The notes beneath the pieces are model-generated. The model saw only the letters and a list, made by a program, of their open reading frames with translations, had not been told where the DNA came from and ran no database searches. From NCBI GenBank assembly GCA_910586735.1, contig CAJUJW010000005.1, forward strand, positions 1 to 62,983: a stretch of 62,983 bases of DNA, in the 5' to 3' direction. Shown here piece after piece: positions 17,801-26,699 of the stretch (position 1 is its first letter; each line of letters opens with the position of its first letter). Source of the DNA: an uncultured Oscillibacter sp. (lineage in GTDB: Bacteria; Bacillota; Clostridia; Oscillospirales; Oscillospiraceae). The position numbers and the translations under genes are program-made.

Positions 17801-17827
17801 AAAAAGGGCGGACCTTCCGGCCCGCCC
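17801..17827 (-). terminator. pnp terminator
   Basis: On the minus strand GGGCGGGCCGGAAGGTCCGCCC is followed by TTTTTC, just past the pnp stop. Confidence 0.8.
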
Positions 17828-17842
17828 CCCCCCGGCGTCACC

Positions 17843-19993
17843 TTATTTAATGCGCTCGCCCCTGGCCTCCTTGGCCTTGATTTCCCGGACGGCGTCCTTG
17901 TGGCTCAGGTTCACCCGGCCCTTTTCGTCGATGTCCGTCACCTTGACCCACATCATGTCTCCGATTTTGCAGGCGTCCTCCACCTTCTCAATCCGGTGGT
18001 CCGCCAGCTTGGAGATGTGCACCAGCCCGTCCTTGCCGGGGGCCAGCTCCACAAACGCGCCGAAGGTCATCAGCCGCACCACCCGGCCATAGTACAGCGC
18101 CCCAATCTCGGGCACGAACACAATGTCGTCAATGCACTTTTTCGCCGCGTCGCAGGAGTCCGCGTCCACTCCCGCGATGAAGATGGTTCCGTCGTCGTTG
18201 ATGTCGATTTTCGCACCCGTGTCCGCCACGATTTTCTGGATGACCTTGCCGCCGGACCCGATTACCTCCCGAATCTTGGAGGGGTCGATGTGCATGGTCA
18301 GCATCTTGGGGGCGTACCGGCTCACGTCCTTCCGGGGCTCGGCGATGGCGGGCAGCATAATCTGGTCCAGAATCTGGCAGCGCCCGTCGTAGGTGATCTC
18401 CAGGGCGTTTTTGATGATCTCCATGGTGAGCCCGTCGTTTTTCAGGTCCATCTGGATGGCCGTGATGCCCTTTTTCGTGCCCGCAACTTTGAAGTCCATT
18501 TCGCCGTGGAAGTCCTCCACGCCCTGGATGTCGATGAAGGTGGTGAACCCGCCGTCGTCGTCCTGAATCAGTCCGCAGGAGATGCCCGCCACGGGGGCGG
18601 AGATGGGCACGCCCGCGTCCATCAGCGCCAGGGTGGAGCCGCAGACACTGCCCTGGGAGGTGGAGCCGTTGGAGCTCACCACCTCGGAGACGACGCGGAT
18701 GGTGTAGGGGAACTTCTCCACGTCGGGGATGACGGGCAGCAGGGCCCGCTCGGCCAAAGCGCCGTGGCCGATTTCACGCCGCCCCGGAGAGCGGGCGGGC
18801 TTGGCCTCGCCCACGGAGTAGCCGGGGAAGTTGTAGTGGTGCATATAGCGCTTCTCCGTCTCCTCCCAGATGGTGTCCAGCTTCTGGTTGGCGGAGAGGG
18901 TGTCCAGGGTAACAACAGACAGCACCTGAGTCTGTCCCCGGGTGAAGAGGCCGGAGCCGTGGGCCCTGGGCAGCACGCCGACCTCGGAGGCCAGGGGGCG
19001 AATCTCGTTCTTCTGCCGTCCGTCCACCCGGTGTCCCTCCAGCAGCCAGGCTTTGACAATCTTCTTCTGGAACTTGTAGGTGATCTCGTCCAGGTACTTG
19101 TCCATCTCCGGGTACTCGTCCAGGAACAGCTCGTGCCACTTCTCAATGAGGGCGTTCCAGCGGGTCTCCCGGACGTTTTTGTCGTCCGTGTCCATGGCGG
19201 CCTTGGCGTCCTCCATGGTGGCGGAGACGATTTTCTCGAACAGCTCCTCGTCAAAGCCGGCGTGGGGATAGTCGAACTTCTCCTTGCCGATTTCGGCCAC
19301 CATCTGGTTGATGAGGGCCACCTGCTTCTGGTTCTCCTCGTGGGCCATTTGAATGGCCCGGAACATGGTGTCGTTGTCCACCTCGTTGGCCCCGGCCTCA
19401 ATCATGACGACTTTGCTTCCCGTGGAGACCACGGTCACGTCCAGGTCGGAAACCTTCCGCTCCTCGCTGGTGGGGTTGAAGATGAGCCTGCCGTCCACGA
19501 GACCCACTTTCACCGCGCCCACGGGCCCGTGCCAGGGGATGTCGGAGATGGCCAGGGCGGCGGAGGCGCCGATGAGGCCGCAGATTTCCGGGGAGCAGTC
19601 GTGGTCCACGCTCATGACCGTGGCCATGATGGACACGTCGTTGCGGAAGTCGTGGGGGAACAGGGGCCGGATGGGCCGGTCGATGACCCGGCTGGTGAGG
19701 ACGCCCTTCTCGCCGGGGCGGCCCTCCCGGCGGTTGAAGCTGCCGGGGATGCGGCCCACGGAGTAGAGCTTTTCCTCAAAGTCCACGCTGAGGGGGAAGA
19801 AGTCAATGCCGTCCCGGGGCCGGGCGGAGGCCGTGGCGCAGACCAGAACCCTGGTGTCGCCGTAGCCCACCATGACGGCGGCGTTGGCCAGCTCGGCCAG
19901 CTTCCCCACCTCCAGGGTCAGGGGACGGCCCGCCAGGGTCATCTCGTACTTGCGGTAATGGGGGAACTGCCGTTGGGTAATGATGGTAGACAT
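17843..19993 (-). CDS. pnp: Polyribonucleotide nucleotidyltransferase (PNPase)
   Basis: A phosphorolytic 3'-5' exoribonuclease of mRNA decay that forms a trimer. Two RNase PH-like domains flank an alpha-helical linker. A KH domain (IREVIGSGGKVIQKI, about 560-620) and an S1 domain (GRVVRLMTFGAFVELAPGKDGLVHIS, about 625-695) follow. Length is 716. The ATG at 19993 (MSTIITQRQFPHYRKYEM) has AAGGAG seven bases upstream; the longer frame to 20083 is not used. It follows rpsO in the same direction, the common rpsO-pnp order, but a terminator separates them. Confidence 0.96.
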   Translation of the reverse strand: MSTIITQRQFPHYRKYEMTLAGRPLTLEVGKLAELANAAVMVGYGDTRVLVCATASARPRDGIDFFPLSVDFEEKLYSVGRIPGSFNRREGRPGEKGVLTSRVIDRPIRPLFPHDFRNDVSIMATVMSVDHDCSPEICGLIGASAALAISDIPWHGPVGAVKVGLVDGRLIFNPTSEERKVSDLDVTVVSTGSKVVMIEAGANEVDNDTMFRAIQMAHEENQKQVALINQMVAEIGKEKFDYPHAGFDEELFEKIVSATMEDAKAAMDTDDKNVRETRWNALIEKWHELFLDEYPEMDKYLDEITYKFQKKIVKAWLLEGHRVDGRQKNEIRPLASEVGVLPRAHGSGLFTRGQTQVLSVVTLDTLSANQKLDTIWEETEKRYMHHYNFPGYSVGEAKPARSPGRREIGHGALAERALLPVIPDVEKFPYTIRVVSEVVSSNGSTSQGSVCGSTLALMDAGVPISAPVAGISCGLIQDDDGGFTTFIDIQGVEDFHGEMDFKVAGTKKGITAIQMDLKNDGLTMEIIKNALEITYDGRCQILDQIMLPAIAEPRKDVSRYAPKMLTMHIDPSKIREVIGSGGKVIQKIVADTGAKIDINDDGTIFIAGVDADSCDAAKKCIDDIVFVPEIGALYYGRVVRLMTFGAFVELAPGKDGLVHISKLADHRIEKVEDACKIGDMMWVKVTDIDEKGRVNLSHKDAVREIKAKEARGERIK

Positions 19994-20127
19994 AGATACG
20001 CTCCTTTTCTTTTGTTGTCCGGGAGCGGTCCTTTTCGTATTTGAACCTTCGTCCAGGGACCCTGGGCAAACGTTCAAACACAAAAAGCAACGGCCCCCGC
20101 TTGGGTGGATAGGGACAGGGTACGGAA

Positions 20128-20157
20128 AAAAGGGCGGCGAATACCCGCCGCCCTTTT
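20128..20157 (-). terminator. rpsO terminator
   Basis: The 8-bp stem GGGCGGCG/CGCCGCCC, extended by A:T pairs, is followed by a T-run on the minus strand 6 bases after the rpsO stop. Confidence 0.85.
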
Positions 20158-20163
20158 CGCGTC

Positions 20164-20430
20164 TTACTTACGGATGCCCAGCTTGGCGATGAGGGCGCGG
20201 TAACGCTCCACATCCTTCTTCTGGAGGTAGTCCAGGAGGCTGCGGCGCTTACCGACCATCTTCAGGAGGCCCCGGTTGGAGTGCTTGTCCTGGGGGTTGG
20301 CGCGCATGTGCTCGGTCAGCACGTTGATGCGCTCGGTCAGGATGGCGATCTGGACCTCGGGGGACCCGGTGTCGGTTTCGTGGGTGCGGTTGGCGTTGAT
20401 AATCGCGGTCTTTTCTTCCTTGCGAAGCAT
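20164..20430 (-). CDS. rpsO: 30S ribosomal protein S15
   Basis: 88 residues, the standard S15 size, with the typical HETDTGSPEVQIA, HSNRGLLKMVGKRR and the ending ALIAKLGIRK. It binds 16S rRNA in the central domain. The start MLRKEEK at 20430 is chosen over an earlier in-frame ATG at 20451. The Shine-Dalgarno sequence GGTGG is about 10 bases upstream. Confidence 0.97.
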   Translation of the reverse strand: MLRKEEKTAIINANRTHETDTGSPEVQIAILTERINVLTEHMRANPQDKHSNRGLLKMVGKRRSLLDYLQKKDVERYRALIAKLGIRK

Positions 20431-20545
20431 AGCGTGGTTTCCACCTTTCATAAAGTATTCCCCGCGGGGCTGTGCCTCGGGCCGGTGAAGCTCCTCAAAG
20501 CAAAGCTCCGGGGCGTTGGGTTCCGTCCGGTCGACGGACTTAACT

Positions 20546-20574
20546 ACTGTACCACAAGGCTTTGACGTTGTAAA
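20546..20574 (-). promoter_or_regulatory. rpsO promoter and leader
   Basis: On the minus strand TTTACA (20569-20574) and TACAGT (20546-20551) are 17 bases apart. The transcript would have a GC-rich, hairpin-forming leader of about 105 bases. S15 often autoregulates through its leader, but the exact fold cannot be confirmed by eye. Confidence 0.6.
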
Positions 20575-20582
20575 GGGTTTTT

Positions 20583-20768
20583 TTAAAAAGGGGCCAATTC
20601 TTTTTCAGAAGCTGTACCAGTGGGTAGCCGTTCCAAAACGGCGTAGGCGTAAAAGCGGCTGGTGGTGGCGTCGTTCACGGTTTTCAGCATCTTGACCCGC
20701 CAGCCCTGTTCCAGATAAGCGTTTGCCTCGTCCAGGCTGCTGCCCCGGAGCAGAATGATTTTTTCCAT
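20583..20768 (-). CDS. Small conserved-looking protein, 61 residues
   Basis: A short protein, MEKIILLRGSSLDEANAYLEQG..., with a compact strand-helix-strand look, an aromatic FYAYAVLER and an acidic tail. AGGAGGG lies a good distance before the ATG at 20768, so it is probably translated. It stands alone between rpsO and the GntR operon. No family is recognised with certainty. Confidence 0.6.
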   Translation of the reverse strand: MEKIILLRGSSLDEANAYLEQGWRVKMLKTVNDATTSRFYAYAVLERLPTGTASEKELAPF

Positions 20769-20838
20769 ATTCCCGCCCTCCTATTAAATTAAAGATGCCC
20801 TCACTTTACCACAGCCCGCCTTTTTTTGCAATCCCCTC

Positions 20839-20880
20839 TTGACAAACCGCCCCAACTGTGTTAATTTTCTTAATACAGTT
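20839..20880 (+). promoter_or_regulatory. Promoter and GntR (YtrA-type) operator
   Basis: A perfect -35 TTGACA (20839-20844) is followed by a poor -10 that is buried in an inverted repeat. AACTGTGTTAA (20854-20864) and TTAATACAGTT (20870-20880) match at 10 of 11 positions. A YtrA-type repressor encoded just downstream would block RNA polymerase here, so autorepression is inferred. Confidence 0.75.
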
Positions 20881-20941
20881 AGTACAGTTCACCAACACAG
20901 CAGCGGCGGGGCCTCTCCCGCCGCGGAAGGGAAGGTATGCG

Positions 20942-21340
20942 GTGATCAGCCTGAACTACCGGGATTCCCGGCCCATCTACGAGCAGATCAAGGACGGGCT
21001 CAGGAAGCTGATTGTCACCGGGGCCATCGGGACGGACGAGAAGCTCCCCTCGGTCCGGTCCCTGGCGACACAGCTGTCCATCAACCCCAACACCATCCAG
21101 CGGGCCTATAACGAGCTGGAGGGAGAGGGGTACATCTATTCCGTCCCCGGCAAGGGCAGCTTCGCCACCGGGGACCCGGACGCCGACGCCTCCCGCCGGG
21201 AGGAGCTCTGGGAGAAGGCCAGGGAGCTTCTGGCGGAACTCAGGTATCTGGGCGTCAGCCAGGAGGTGCTTCGGTCTCTTCTGGAAGAAGAGACCCCCGG
21301 CGGGGCCCCCGCCGGGAGAGACAAGGAGGGAACAGTATGA
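20942..21340 (+). CDS. GntR-family regulator, YtrA subfamily
   Basis: 132 residues: a winged helix (RPIYEQIKDGLRKLIVTGAI... LPSVRSLATQLSINPNTIQRAYNELEGEGYIYSVPGKGSF), then a short dimerisation tail typical of YtrA-type regulators of ABC exporters. A GTG start at 20942 is preferred because GGGAAGG precedes it and the family begins right at this point; the upstream frame runs through the operator. It overlaps the ABC ATPase gene by 4 bases. Such proteins usually respond to cell-envelope stress or antibiotics. The ligand is unknown. Confidence 0.88.
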   Translation: MISLNYRDSRPIYEQIKDGLRKLIVTGAIGTDEKLPSVRSLATQLSINPNTIQRAYNELEGEGYIYSVPGKGSFATGDPDADASRREELWEKARELLAELRYLGVSQEVLRSLLEEETPGGAPAGRDKEGTV

Positions 21341-22230
21341 TCAAGATTGCGGACGCCGTGAAGCGCTTCGACGGCTTCGCCGCCCTGGACGGGGTGAGCC
21401 TCAGCGTCCCGGCGGGCAGCGTGTACGGCCTGGTGGGCCCCAACGGCGCGGGGAAGTCCACCCTCATCCGCTGCCTGACGGGCATTTACCGCCAGGACGA
21501 GGGGGAGCTGACCATCGACGGCTCTCCCGTCTGGGAGAACGAGGCCCTGAAGGGCCGGGTGGCCGCCATTCCCGACGACTGGTACTATTTTCCCCAGGCC
21601 AGCGTCCGGGACATGTGCCGGTTTTACCGGGGGTTCTACCCCAACTTCTCCATGGAGCGCTATGAGAAGCTGAAAGAGGTCTTCGAGATCGACGAGCGGC
21701 GGACCCTCCGCCGGTTCAGCAAGGGCATGCAGAAGCAGGCCGCCTTCTGGCTGGCCCTCAGCGCCATGCCGGACTATCTGGTTCTCGACGAGCCGGTGGA
21801 CGGCCTGGACCCCGTCATGCGGCGGCAGGTCTGGTCCCTGGTGCTGGGGGACGTGGCCCAGCGGGGAACCACCGTCCTGGTCTCCTCCCACAACCTGCGG
21901 GAGCTGGAGGACGTGTGCGACCACGTGGGCATTCTGGACCACGGGAAGGTCCTGCTGGAGCGGTCCCTGGCCCAGTTGCAGGACAACATGGTCAAGCTCC
22001 AGGTGGTGTTCAAGGACGGCGGCGGCGTGCCGGAGGACCTGGAGGTCCTCCACGCGTCCCACGTGGGACGCATCCACACGCTGATTATGCGCATGAGCGC
22101 CGAGGACGCCAAAAACCGCCTGGCGGTTTACGAGCCCATGCTGGTGGACGCCGTGCCGCTGACCCTGGAGGAAATCTTCATCTATGAGTTAGGAGGCGCC
22201 GACTATGCGGTCAAAGACATCGTACTTTAA
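21337..22230 (+). CDS. ABC transporter ATP-binding protein (YtrB/BcrA type)
   Basis: 297 residues. Walker A is GPNGAGKST near residue 33. The signature loop is degenerate (FSKGMQKQAAF) as is common in YtrB/BcrA-type ATPases. Walker B is YLVLDEPVDGLDP, and the switch His is in VSSHNL. It starts inside the regulator gene (ATGA overlap) and its end overlaps the permease gene by 26 bases, so the three form one operon. An export or peptide-antibiotic resistance role is inferred from family and regulator. Confidence 0.9.
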   Translation: MIKIADAVKRFDGFAALDGVSLSVPAGSVYGLVGPNGAGKSTLIRCLTGIYRQDEGELTIDGSPVWENEALKGRVAAIPDDWYYFPQASVRDMCRFYRGFYPNFSMERYEKLKEVFEIDERRTLRRFSKGMQKQAAFWLALSAMPDYLVLDEPVDGLDPVMRRQVWSLVLGDVAQRGTTVLVSSHNLRELEDVCDHVGILDHGKVLLERSLAQLQDNMVKLQVVFKDGGGVPEDLEVLHASHVGRIHTLIMRMSAEDAKNRLAVYEPMLVDAVPLTLEEIFIYELGGADYAVKDIVL

Positions 22231-24256
22231 TCCCGCGCTGTTCAAAAAGAACCTGGCCAGGTTCTGGCCCATGTGGGGCGGCGCGTCCCTCGTGGGGGCC
22301 CTGTTCCCCCTGGCCTTCCTCACCATCCTGATCCAGAATCACGCCCTCTTCGGGGAGCTCATGAGCGACCCCCTGAGCATCACCGCGGGCTATTACCAGA
22401 TCGTGGCCTGGATCATTCCCACCCTCTCCCTGCTGTACGCGGCGCTGTGCGCCCTGGCGGCCTGGGGCTGGCTGTACAATCCCAGGAGCGTGGGGCTCTA
22501 CCACTCCCTGCCCGTCACCCGGAAGGGGATTTTCGTCACGGACTTCCTCTCCGGCATGGCCATGATGCTGATTCCCTACGCCGTCACCGGGGGCCTGGCC
22601 ATCCTGGTCTCCGCGACAGTGGGCGGCGTGGAGCCCGTGGGCCTGGGCGTGACCATCCTCAGCGTGCTGGGAATGAGCTTTTTCTTCTTCGCCTCCGCCA
22701 TGGCGGTGGTGTTCGTCACCGGCAACCCCTTCGCCTTCGCCGCCTTTTATTTCATCTTCCACTTCATCGCCGCCGGACTGGAGTGGCTGGTGACCATGCT
22801 CATGACCATCTTCTACTTCGGCGTGGAGCGGTCCTATCAGGGCGTGGTGGAGTTTTTGAGCCCCGTCATGTACCTGACCCGAAGCCTGAACGTGGACACG
22901 GAGTACGCGCAGATCACCAATGCCGGGGGCTGGGACGAATCCGTCCTGACCTCCGTCACCCTGGTCAACGGCTGGATGATCGCCGTCTACGCCCTGGCGG
23001 GCGTGGCCCTGCTGGCTTTCGCCTGGGCCCTGTACCGCCGGAGGAGGAGCGAGAGCGCCGGGGACGTGGTGGCCGTGGGCTGGATGAAGCCCGTCTTCCG
23101 CTACGGCGTGGCCCTCTGCGCCGCCCTGGCCGGGGGCATGGCCCTCTACGGCCTGTTCTTCGACATCTCCCGCGCCAACCCGGTCCCCATGGCCGTGTGC
23201 ATGGCCCTCGCCGGGCTCGTGGGCTACTACATCGCCTCCATGCTCCTGGCGAAATCCCTCCGGGTCTTCCGGGGCACCTGGAAGGGGGCTCTGGCTACAT
23301 TGCTGGCGGCTGTGGCCCTGTGCCTCGCCGTGGCGGCGGACCCCCTGGGCATGGAGACCTGGGTCCCCCAGGAGGGGGAGGCCCAGGCGGTCCGTATCTG
23401 GGTCCGCGGCTGGGGTGGCAACGGCATCTCCGCCTATCTGGAGGACCCCGCCGCCATCCGGGAGGTCCTGGAGGTCCACCAGGCCATTGTGAAGGAGCGG
23501 GACATCCTGGACCGGGACCGGGACCGGGACCGTTTCGAGGATCACTACGCTTACCTGGACGTGGATTACTATGAGGAACCGGAAGACTACGACGGGCGGG
23601 TCAACCGCAATTACGACCTCCTCTGCAATCAGGCCCTGCTGGAGCAGTCGGAGGCCCTGCGGAAGCTGGCGGCCCTGGCCTCGGACCCCCTCATCCAGGA
23701 GGCCAACGTCTTCGGCGACATCTACGGGGAGGACAGGGACGCCCGCCTCACCGGCGGCTATCTCACCGGGCTCTACAACACCGAGACGAAGGACGTGGAA
23801 CAGACGGAGCTGACGGCGGAGCAGGCCAAGGTCCTGGAGGCCGCCGTCCGGCGGGACATCCAGGCGGGACACTTGGGGCGGACGCTGTTCATGGTGGACG
23901 GGGAGGACGGCTATGAGAAGGCCGCCTACAGCGCGGACCTGACCCTTGACTACTCCGTCACCTACCTGGACGGCAGCCAGAGACCCCCCCGCACCCAGAC
24001 CGTCTTCCTGACCCCCTCCGTCTTCTGCACGGAGACGCTGAAGGCCCTGGAGGATCTGGGCATCGTGAACGAGAACCGGAGGCTGCTGACCTACGCCCAG
24101 CGCATCGCCCTGGACAACCTGGAAAAGGGTACGCCCACCTACTACGACGACCCCTACAGCGGCGTCTATTACAAAGACAGCTTTGGCACGGTCTATCCCG
24201 AGGAGGCCTATGTCCCCACCCAGGACGCCTACGTCCCCTTTGACGAGGCGTATTGA
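22205..24256 (+). CDS. ABC transporter permease with large extracytoplasmic C-terminal domain
   Basis: 683 residues. Six membrane segments lie in the first about 290 residues, and more follow at about 300-380. A soluble, acidic, Tyr-rich C-terminal domain (about 390-683) contains a short Asp-Arg repeat (LDRDRDRDRFED). The ATG at 22205 has AGGAGG eight bases upstream, inside the ATPase gene. The family resembles YtrC/D-type permeases. The acidic outer domain could sense or bind a substrate, but nothing in the sequence names one. Confidence 0.85.
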   Translation: MRSKTSYFNPALFKKNLARFWPMWGGASLVGALFPLAFLTILIQNHALFGELMSDPLSITAGYYQIVAWIIPTLSLLYAALCALAAWGWLYNPRSVGLYHSLPVTRKGIFVTDFLSGMAMMLIPYAVTGGLAILVSATVGGVEPVGLGVTILSVLGMSFFFFASAMAVVFVTGNPFAFAAFYFIFHFIAAGLEWLVTMLMTIFYFGVERSYQGVVEFLSPVMYLTRSLNVDTEYAQITNAGGWDESVLTSVTLVNGWMIAVYALAGVALLAFAWALYRRRRSESAGDVVAVGWMKPVFRYGVALCAALAGGMALYGLFFDISRANPVPMAVCMALAGLVGYYIASMLLAKSLRVFRGTWKGALATLLAAVALCLAVAADPLGMETWVPQEGEAQAVRIWVRGWGGNGISAYLEDPAAIREVLEVHQAIVKERDILDRDRDRDRFEDHYAYLDVDYYEEPEDYDGRVNRNYDLLCNQALLEQSEALRKLAALASDPLIQEANVFGDIYGEDRDARLTGGYLTGLYNTETKDVEQTELTAEQAKVLEAAVRRDIQAGHLGRTLFMVDGEDGYEKAAYSADLTLDYSVTYLDGSQRPPRTQTVFLTPSVFCTETLKALEDLGIVNENRRLLTYAQRIALDNLEKGTPTYYDDPYSGVYYKDSFGTVYPEEAYVPTQDAYVPFDEAY

Positions 24257-24392
24257 CCCTTGTTCCGGGAGGGGCGCGATTGGGGGGCGGAAAAATTTTT
24301 CAAAAAAATTTTGGAAATGGTGAAACAAAACCGCCCTCTAAATCGTCTTATATAATAGACAACAAGTGCCAACGAGAAAGGAGCCTCCCCCT

Positions 24393-24563
24393 ATGGAGCA
24401 AACCAACACTGTAGAAACCCTGTGGCGCGTCTGGGTCGACACCCGCCGCCGGATCGTGTCCTTCCACGAGGAGGAGGACAGCAAGCTGCTGGAGTTCCGG
24501 AACCGGGACATGTTTTTCAGCTGCATCGAGCAGTATACCGGTAAGCAGTACCGCTATCAGTGA
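24393..24563 (+). CDS. Small conserved-looking protein, 56 residues
   Basis: The protein MEQTNTVETLWRVWVDTRR... ends IEQYTGKQYRYQ and is rich in Arg, Glu and aromatics with no membrane segment. The ATG at 24393 follows AAAGGAG. A TATAAT at 24351-24356 supplies a -10 element, though the -35 is weak, and a strong terminator follows the stop. It is therefore a single-gene transcript. Function unknown. Confidence 0.65.
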   Translation: MEQTNTVETLWRVWVDTRRRIVSFHEEEDSKLLEFRNRDMFFSCIEQYTGKQYRYQ

Positions 24564-24569
24564 AGAAGA

Positions 24570-24596
24570 GGGGGAGGCCGAAGCCTCCCCCTTTTT
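24570..24596. terminator. Bidirectional terminator between convergent genes
   Basis: The perfect 9-bp stem GGGGGAGGC/GCCTCCCCC with a CGAA tetraloop runs into TTTTT on the plus strand. It also lies just past the stop of the minus-strand reductase gene. Confidence 0.8.
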
Positions 24597-24600
24597 CGCG

Positions 24601-25335
24601 TTATACGATAAAGCCGCCGTCGGCGGTCAGCACCTGCCCGGTGATGAACGCCGCCTTTTCCGAGGCCAGAAACGCCACCGCCTCCGCGATGTCCTCCGGC
24701 CTCCCCAGGCGGCCCAGGGGGGTCTCCTCCACCAGCATTGCCCGGGTCTCCTCCCCCAGAACCCGCACCATGTCCGTCTCCACGCACCCCGGCGCCACGC
24801 AGTTCACCCGGATGCCCGAGGGGGCCAGCTCCAGGGCCAGGGACCGGGTCAGGCCGATGACCCCCGCCTTGGTTGCGGCGTAGGCCGCCTCGCAGCTTCC
24901 CCCCCGGAGACCCCAGATGGAGGAGATATTGACGATGCTCCCCCGCTTCTCGCTGAGCATGTGGGGCAGCGCCGCCAGCACCGCGTTCCGGGGCCCGGTG
25001 AGGTTCACCGCCAGAAGCCGGGCCCAGTCCGCGTCCCCCAGGTCCTGGAACAGGCCCTGATGGGAGATGCCCGCGTTGTTCACCAGCAGCTCTACGGGCC
25101 CCAGCTCCTCCGCTGCGGCCCGGACCATGGCCTCCACGGCCCCCCGGTCCGCCACGTCGGCCTGGAAGGCCATGGCCGCCCGGCCCTGGGCGCGCAGTTC
25201 CGAGACCAGACTCTCGGCGGCGTCCCGGCGCTCCAGGAAGTTGACGCAGACGGGCCAGCCCTCCCGGGCCAGGGCGATGGCAATGGCCCGGCCAATGCCC
25301 CGGGAGGCCCCGGTGATCAGGGCGGATTTTCTCAT
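24601..25335 (-). CDS. SDR-family oxidoreductase, FabG-like
   Basis: 244 residues. The Rossmann motif TGASRGIGRAIA is at 8-19, NNAG near 90. The catalytic Ser is in NISSIWG, and YAATKAG gives the Tyr-x3-Lys. It ends TADGGFIV. FabG-like enzymes reduce 3-oxoacyl-ACP with NADPH, but this gene is outside any fatty-acid cluster, so the substrate is uncertain. It ends at a terminator shared with the convergent small gene, and lies downstream of tRNA-Val behind that gene's terminator. Confidence 0.85.
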   Translation of the reverse strand: MRKSALITGASRGIGRAIAIALAREGWPVCVNFLERRDAAESLVSELRAQGRAAMAFQADVADRGAVEAMVRAAAEELGPVELLVNNAGISHQGLFQDLGDADWARLLAVNLTGPRNAVLAALPHMLSEKRGSIVNISSIWGLRGGSCEAAYAATKAGVIGLTRSLALELAPSGIRVNCVAPGCVETDMVRVLGEETRAMLVEETPLGRLGRPEDIAEAVAFLASEKAAFITGQVLTADGGFIV

Positions 25336-25350
25336 AAGCCTGCCTCCTTG

Positions 25351-25389
25351 AAAAAAGAAACCCTGAAACCATTTCGGTTTCAGGGTTTC
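25351..25389 (-). terminator. tRNA-Val terminator
   Basis: A perfect 14-bp stem (25357-25370 with 25376-25389) and a T-run on the minus strand immediately follow the tRNA. Confidence 0.88.
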
Positions 25390-25393
25390 TCTC

Positions 25394-25470
25394 TGGTGGA
25401 CGATACAGGACTTGAACCTGTGACCCCCTGCACGTCAAGCAGGTGCTCTAGCCAGCTGAGCTAATCGTCC
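25394..25470 (-). tRNA. tRNA-Val (anticodon GAC)
   Basis: On the minus strand the acceptor GGACGAT pairs with ATCGTCC, followed by discriminator A and an encoded CCA. The anticodon loop TTGACGT gives GAC, which reads GTC/GTT. D arm TTAGCTCAGCTGG and T loop GTTCAAGTCC are canonical. Confidence 0.96.
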
Positions 25471-25485
25471 GAAGCGAACATATAT

Positions 25486-25514
25486 AAGATACACGAAGTC
25501 CCCTTGTTTGTCAA
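25486..25514 (-). promoter_or_regulatory. tRNA-Val promoter
   Basis: TTGACA (25509-25514) and TATCTT (25486-25491) on the minus strand, 17 bases apart, just upstream of the tRNA. Confidence 0.75.
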
Positions 25515-25555
25515 GCCCTTTCTTCCACTTTATTCATTTTTCTTTTCCCGGCAGA

Positions 25556-25593
25556 CGCCCCGGCGGAAGGTCCTTCCGCCGGGGCGCGTTTTT
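25556..25593. terminator. Long GC hairpin after ilvE
   Basis: A 15-bp inverted repeat (25556-25570 with 25572-25586) follows the ilvE stop. The T-run lies on the plus-strand side, so it may act mainly as an insulator or 3' stabiliser of the ilvE mRNA. Confidence 0.5.
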
Positions 25594-25613
25594 ACACATT
25601 ATGAAATGTCCGC

Positions 25614-26699
25614 TCAAGCCTGGCACACGGGGACGATCCAGCCCTTGGTGTCGGGGAGCTTGCCCCACTGCATGCCGGTCATGGTGTCGTAGAGCTTCTG
25701 GGTCAGGGGGCCGATTTCCCCGTTGTTGATGAAAGCGGACTGATCCTCGTAGTCCAGCTTCTTCACCGGGGAGACGACGGCGGCGGTGCCGGAGCCGAAG
25801 ACCTCCTCCAGCTTGCCTTCCCCGGCGGCCTTCATGATGTCGTCGATGGCCAGCTTGCCCTCGATGACCTCATAGCCCCAGTCCCGCAGCAGCTCGATGA
25901 TGGAGCGGCGGGTGACGCCGGGGAGGACGGTTCCGTCCTTGTCCAGGGCGGCGGCGGTGTAGAGCTTCCCGTCGATTTTGAAGAAGATGTTCATGGCGCC
26001 CACTTCTTCCACGTACTTGCGCTCCTGGCTGTCCAGCCACAGCACCTGGCTGTAGCCCTTCTCCTCGGCCTTCTGGCCCGCCAGGAGAGAGACGGCGTAG
26101 TTTCCGCCGCACTTGGTGAAGCCGGTGCCGCCGGGGCAGGCGCGGACGTAGGTGTCCTCCACGTAGATGTCGATGGGGGCCAGACCCGCAGCGTAGTAAG
26201 CGCCGGAGGGGGAGCAGATGATGATGAACTGGTAAGAGGTGGAGGCGTGGACGCCCAGCTGGGGCATGGTGGCGATGGTGTAGGGGCGGATGTAGAGGGA
26301 AGCGCCCTCGGAGTGGGGCACCCAGTCCTTTTCCACCTCCACGATGGCTTTCACGGCCTGGACGAAGTCCTCCACGGGGATCTGGGGGATGCAGAGGCGC
26401 TCGTGGGTGTTGTTCATGCGGCGGGCGTTGCACTCCGGGCGGAAGAGCTGAATCTTGTTTTCAGCGGTGCGGTAGGCCTTCATACCCTCGAAGCACTCCT
26501 GGGCGTAGTGGAAGACCACGGCGGAGGGGTCCAGGGACAGGGGGCCGTAGGGCACAATGCGGGGGTCGTGCCAGCCCTGGCCCTCGTCATAGTCCATGAT
26601 GAACATATGGTCGGAGAAGATTTTGCCGAAGCCCAGCTTGCTCTCGTCGGCGGGCTTGGCCTTAGGGGCGGCGGTTTTGGTGATCTTGATATCCAGCAT
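25614..26699 (-). CDS. ilvE: Branched-chain amino acid aminotransferase
   Basis: 361 residues, fold-type IV PLP enzyme of the longer IlvE class. It interconverts Val, Leu and Ile with their 2-oxo acids. GLAPIDIYVEDTYVRACPGGTGFTKCGGNYA contains the cofactor-binding Lys region, and VLPGVTRRSIIELLRDWG is also typical. The ATG at 26699 has AGGAG ten bases upstream. A strong promoter precedes it. Lying next to a 2-oxoacid:ferredoxin oxidoreductase, it could feed branched-chain 2-oxo acids into fermentation as well as serve biosynthesis. Confidence 0.94.
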   Translation of the reverse strand: MLDIKITKTAAPKAKPADESKLGFGKIFSDHMFIMDYDEGQGWHDPRIVPYGPLSLDPSAVVFHYAQECFEGMKAYRTAENKIQLFRPECNARRMNNTHERLCIPQIPVEDFVQAVKAIVEVEKDWVPHSEGASLYIRPYTIATMPQLGVHASTSYQFIIICSPSGAYYAAGLAPIDIYVEDTYVRACPGGTGFTKCGGNYAVSLLAGQKAEEKGYSQVLWLDSQERKYVEEVGAMNIFFKIDGKLYTAAALDKDGTVLPGVTRRSIIELLRDWGYEVIEGKLAIDDIMKAAGEGKLEEVFGSGTAAVVSPVKKLDYEDQSAFINNGEIGPLTQKLYDTMTGMQWGKLPDTKGWIVPVCQA

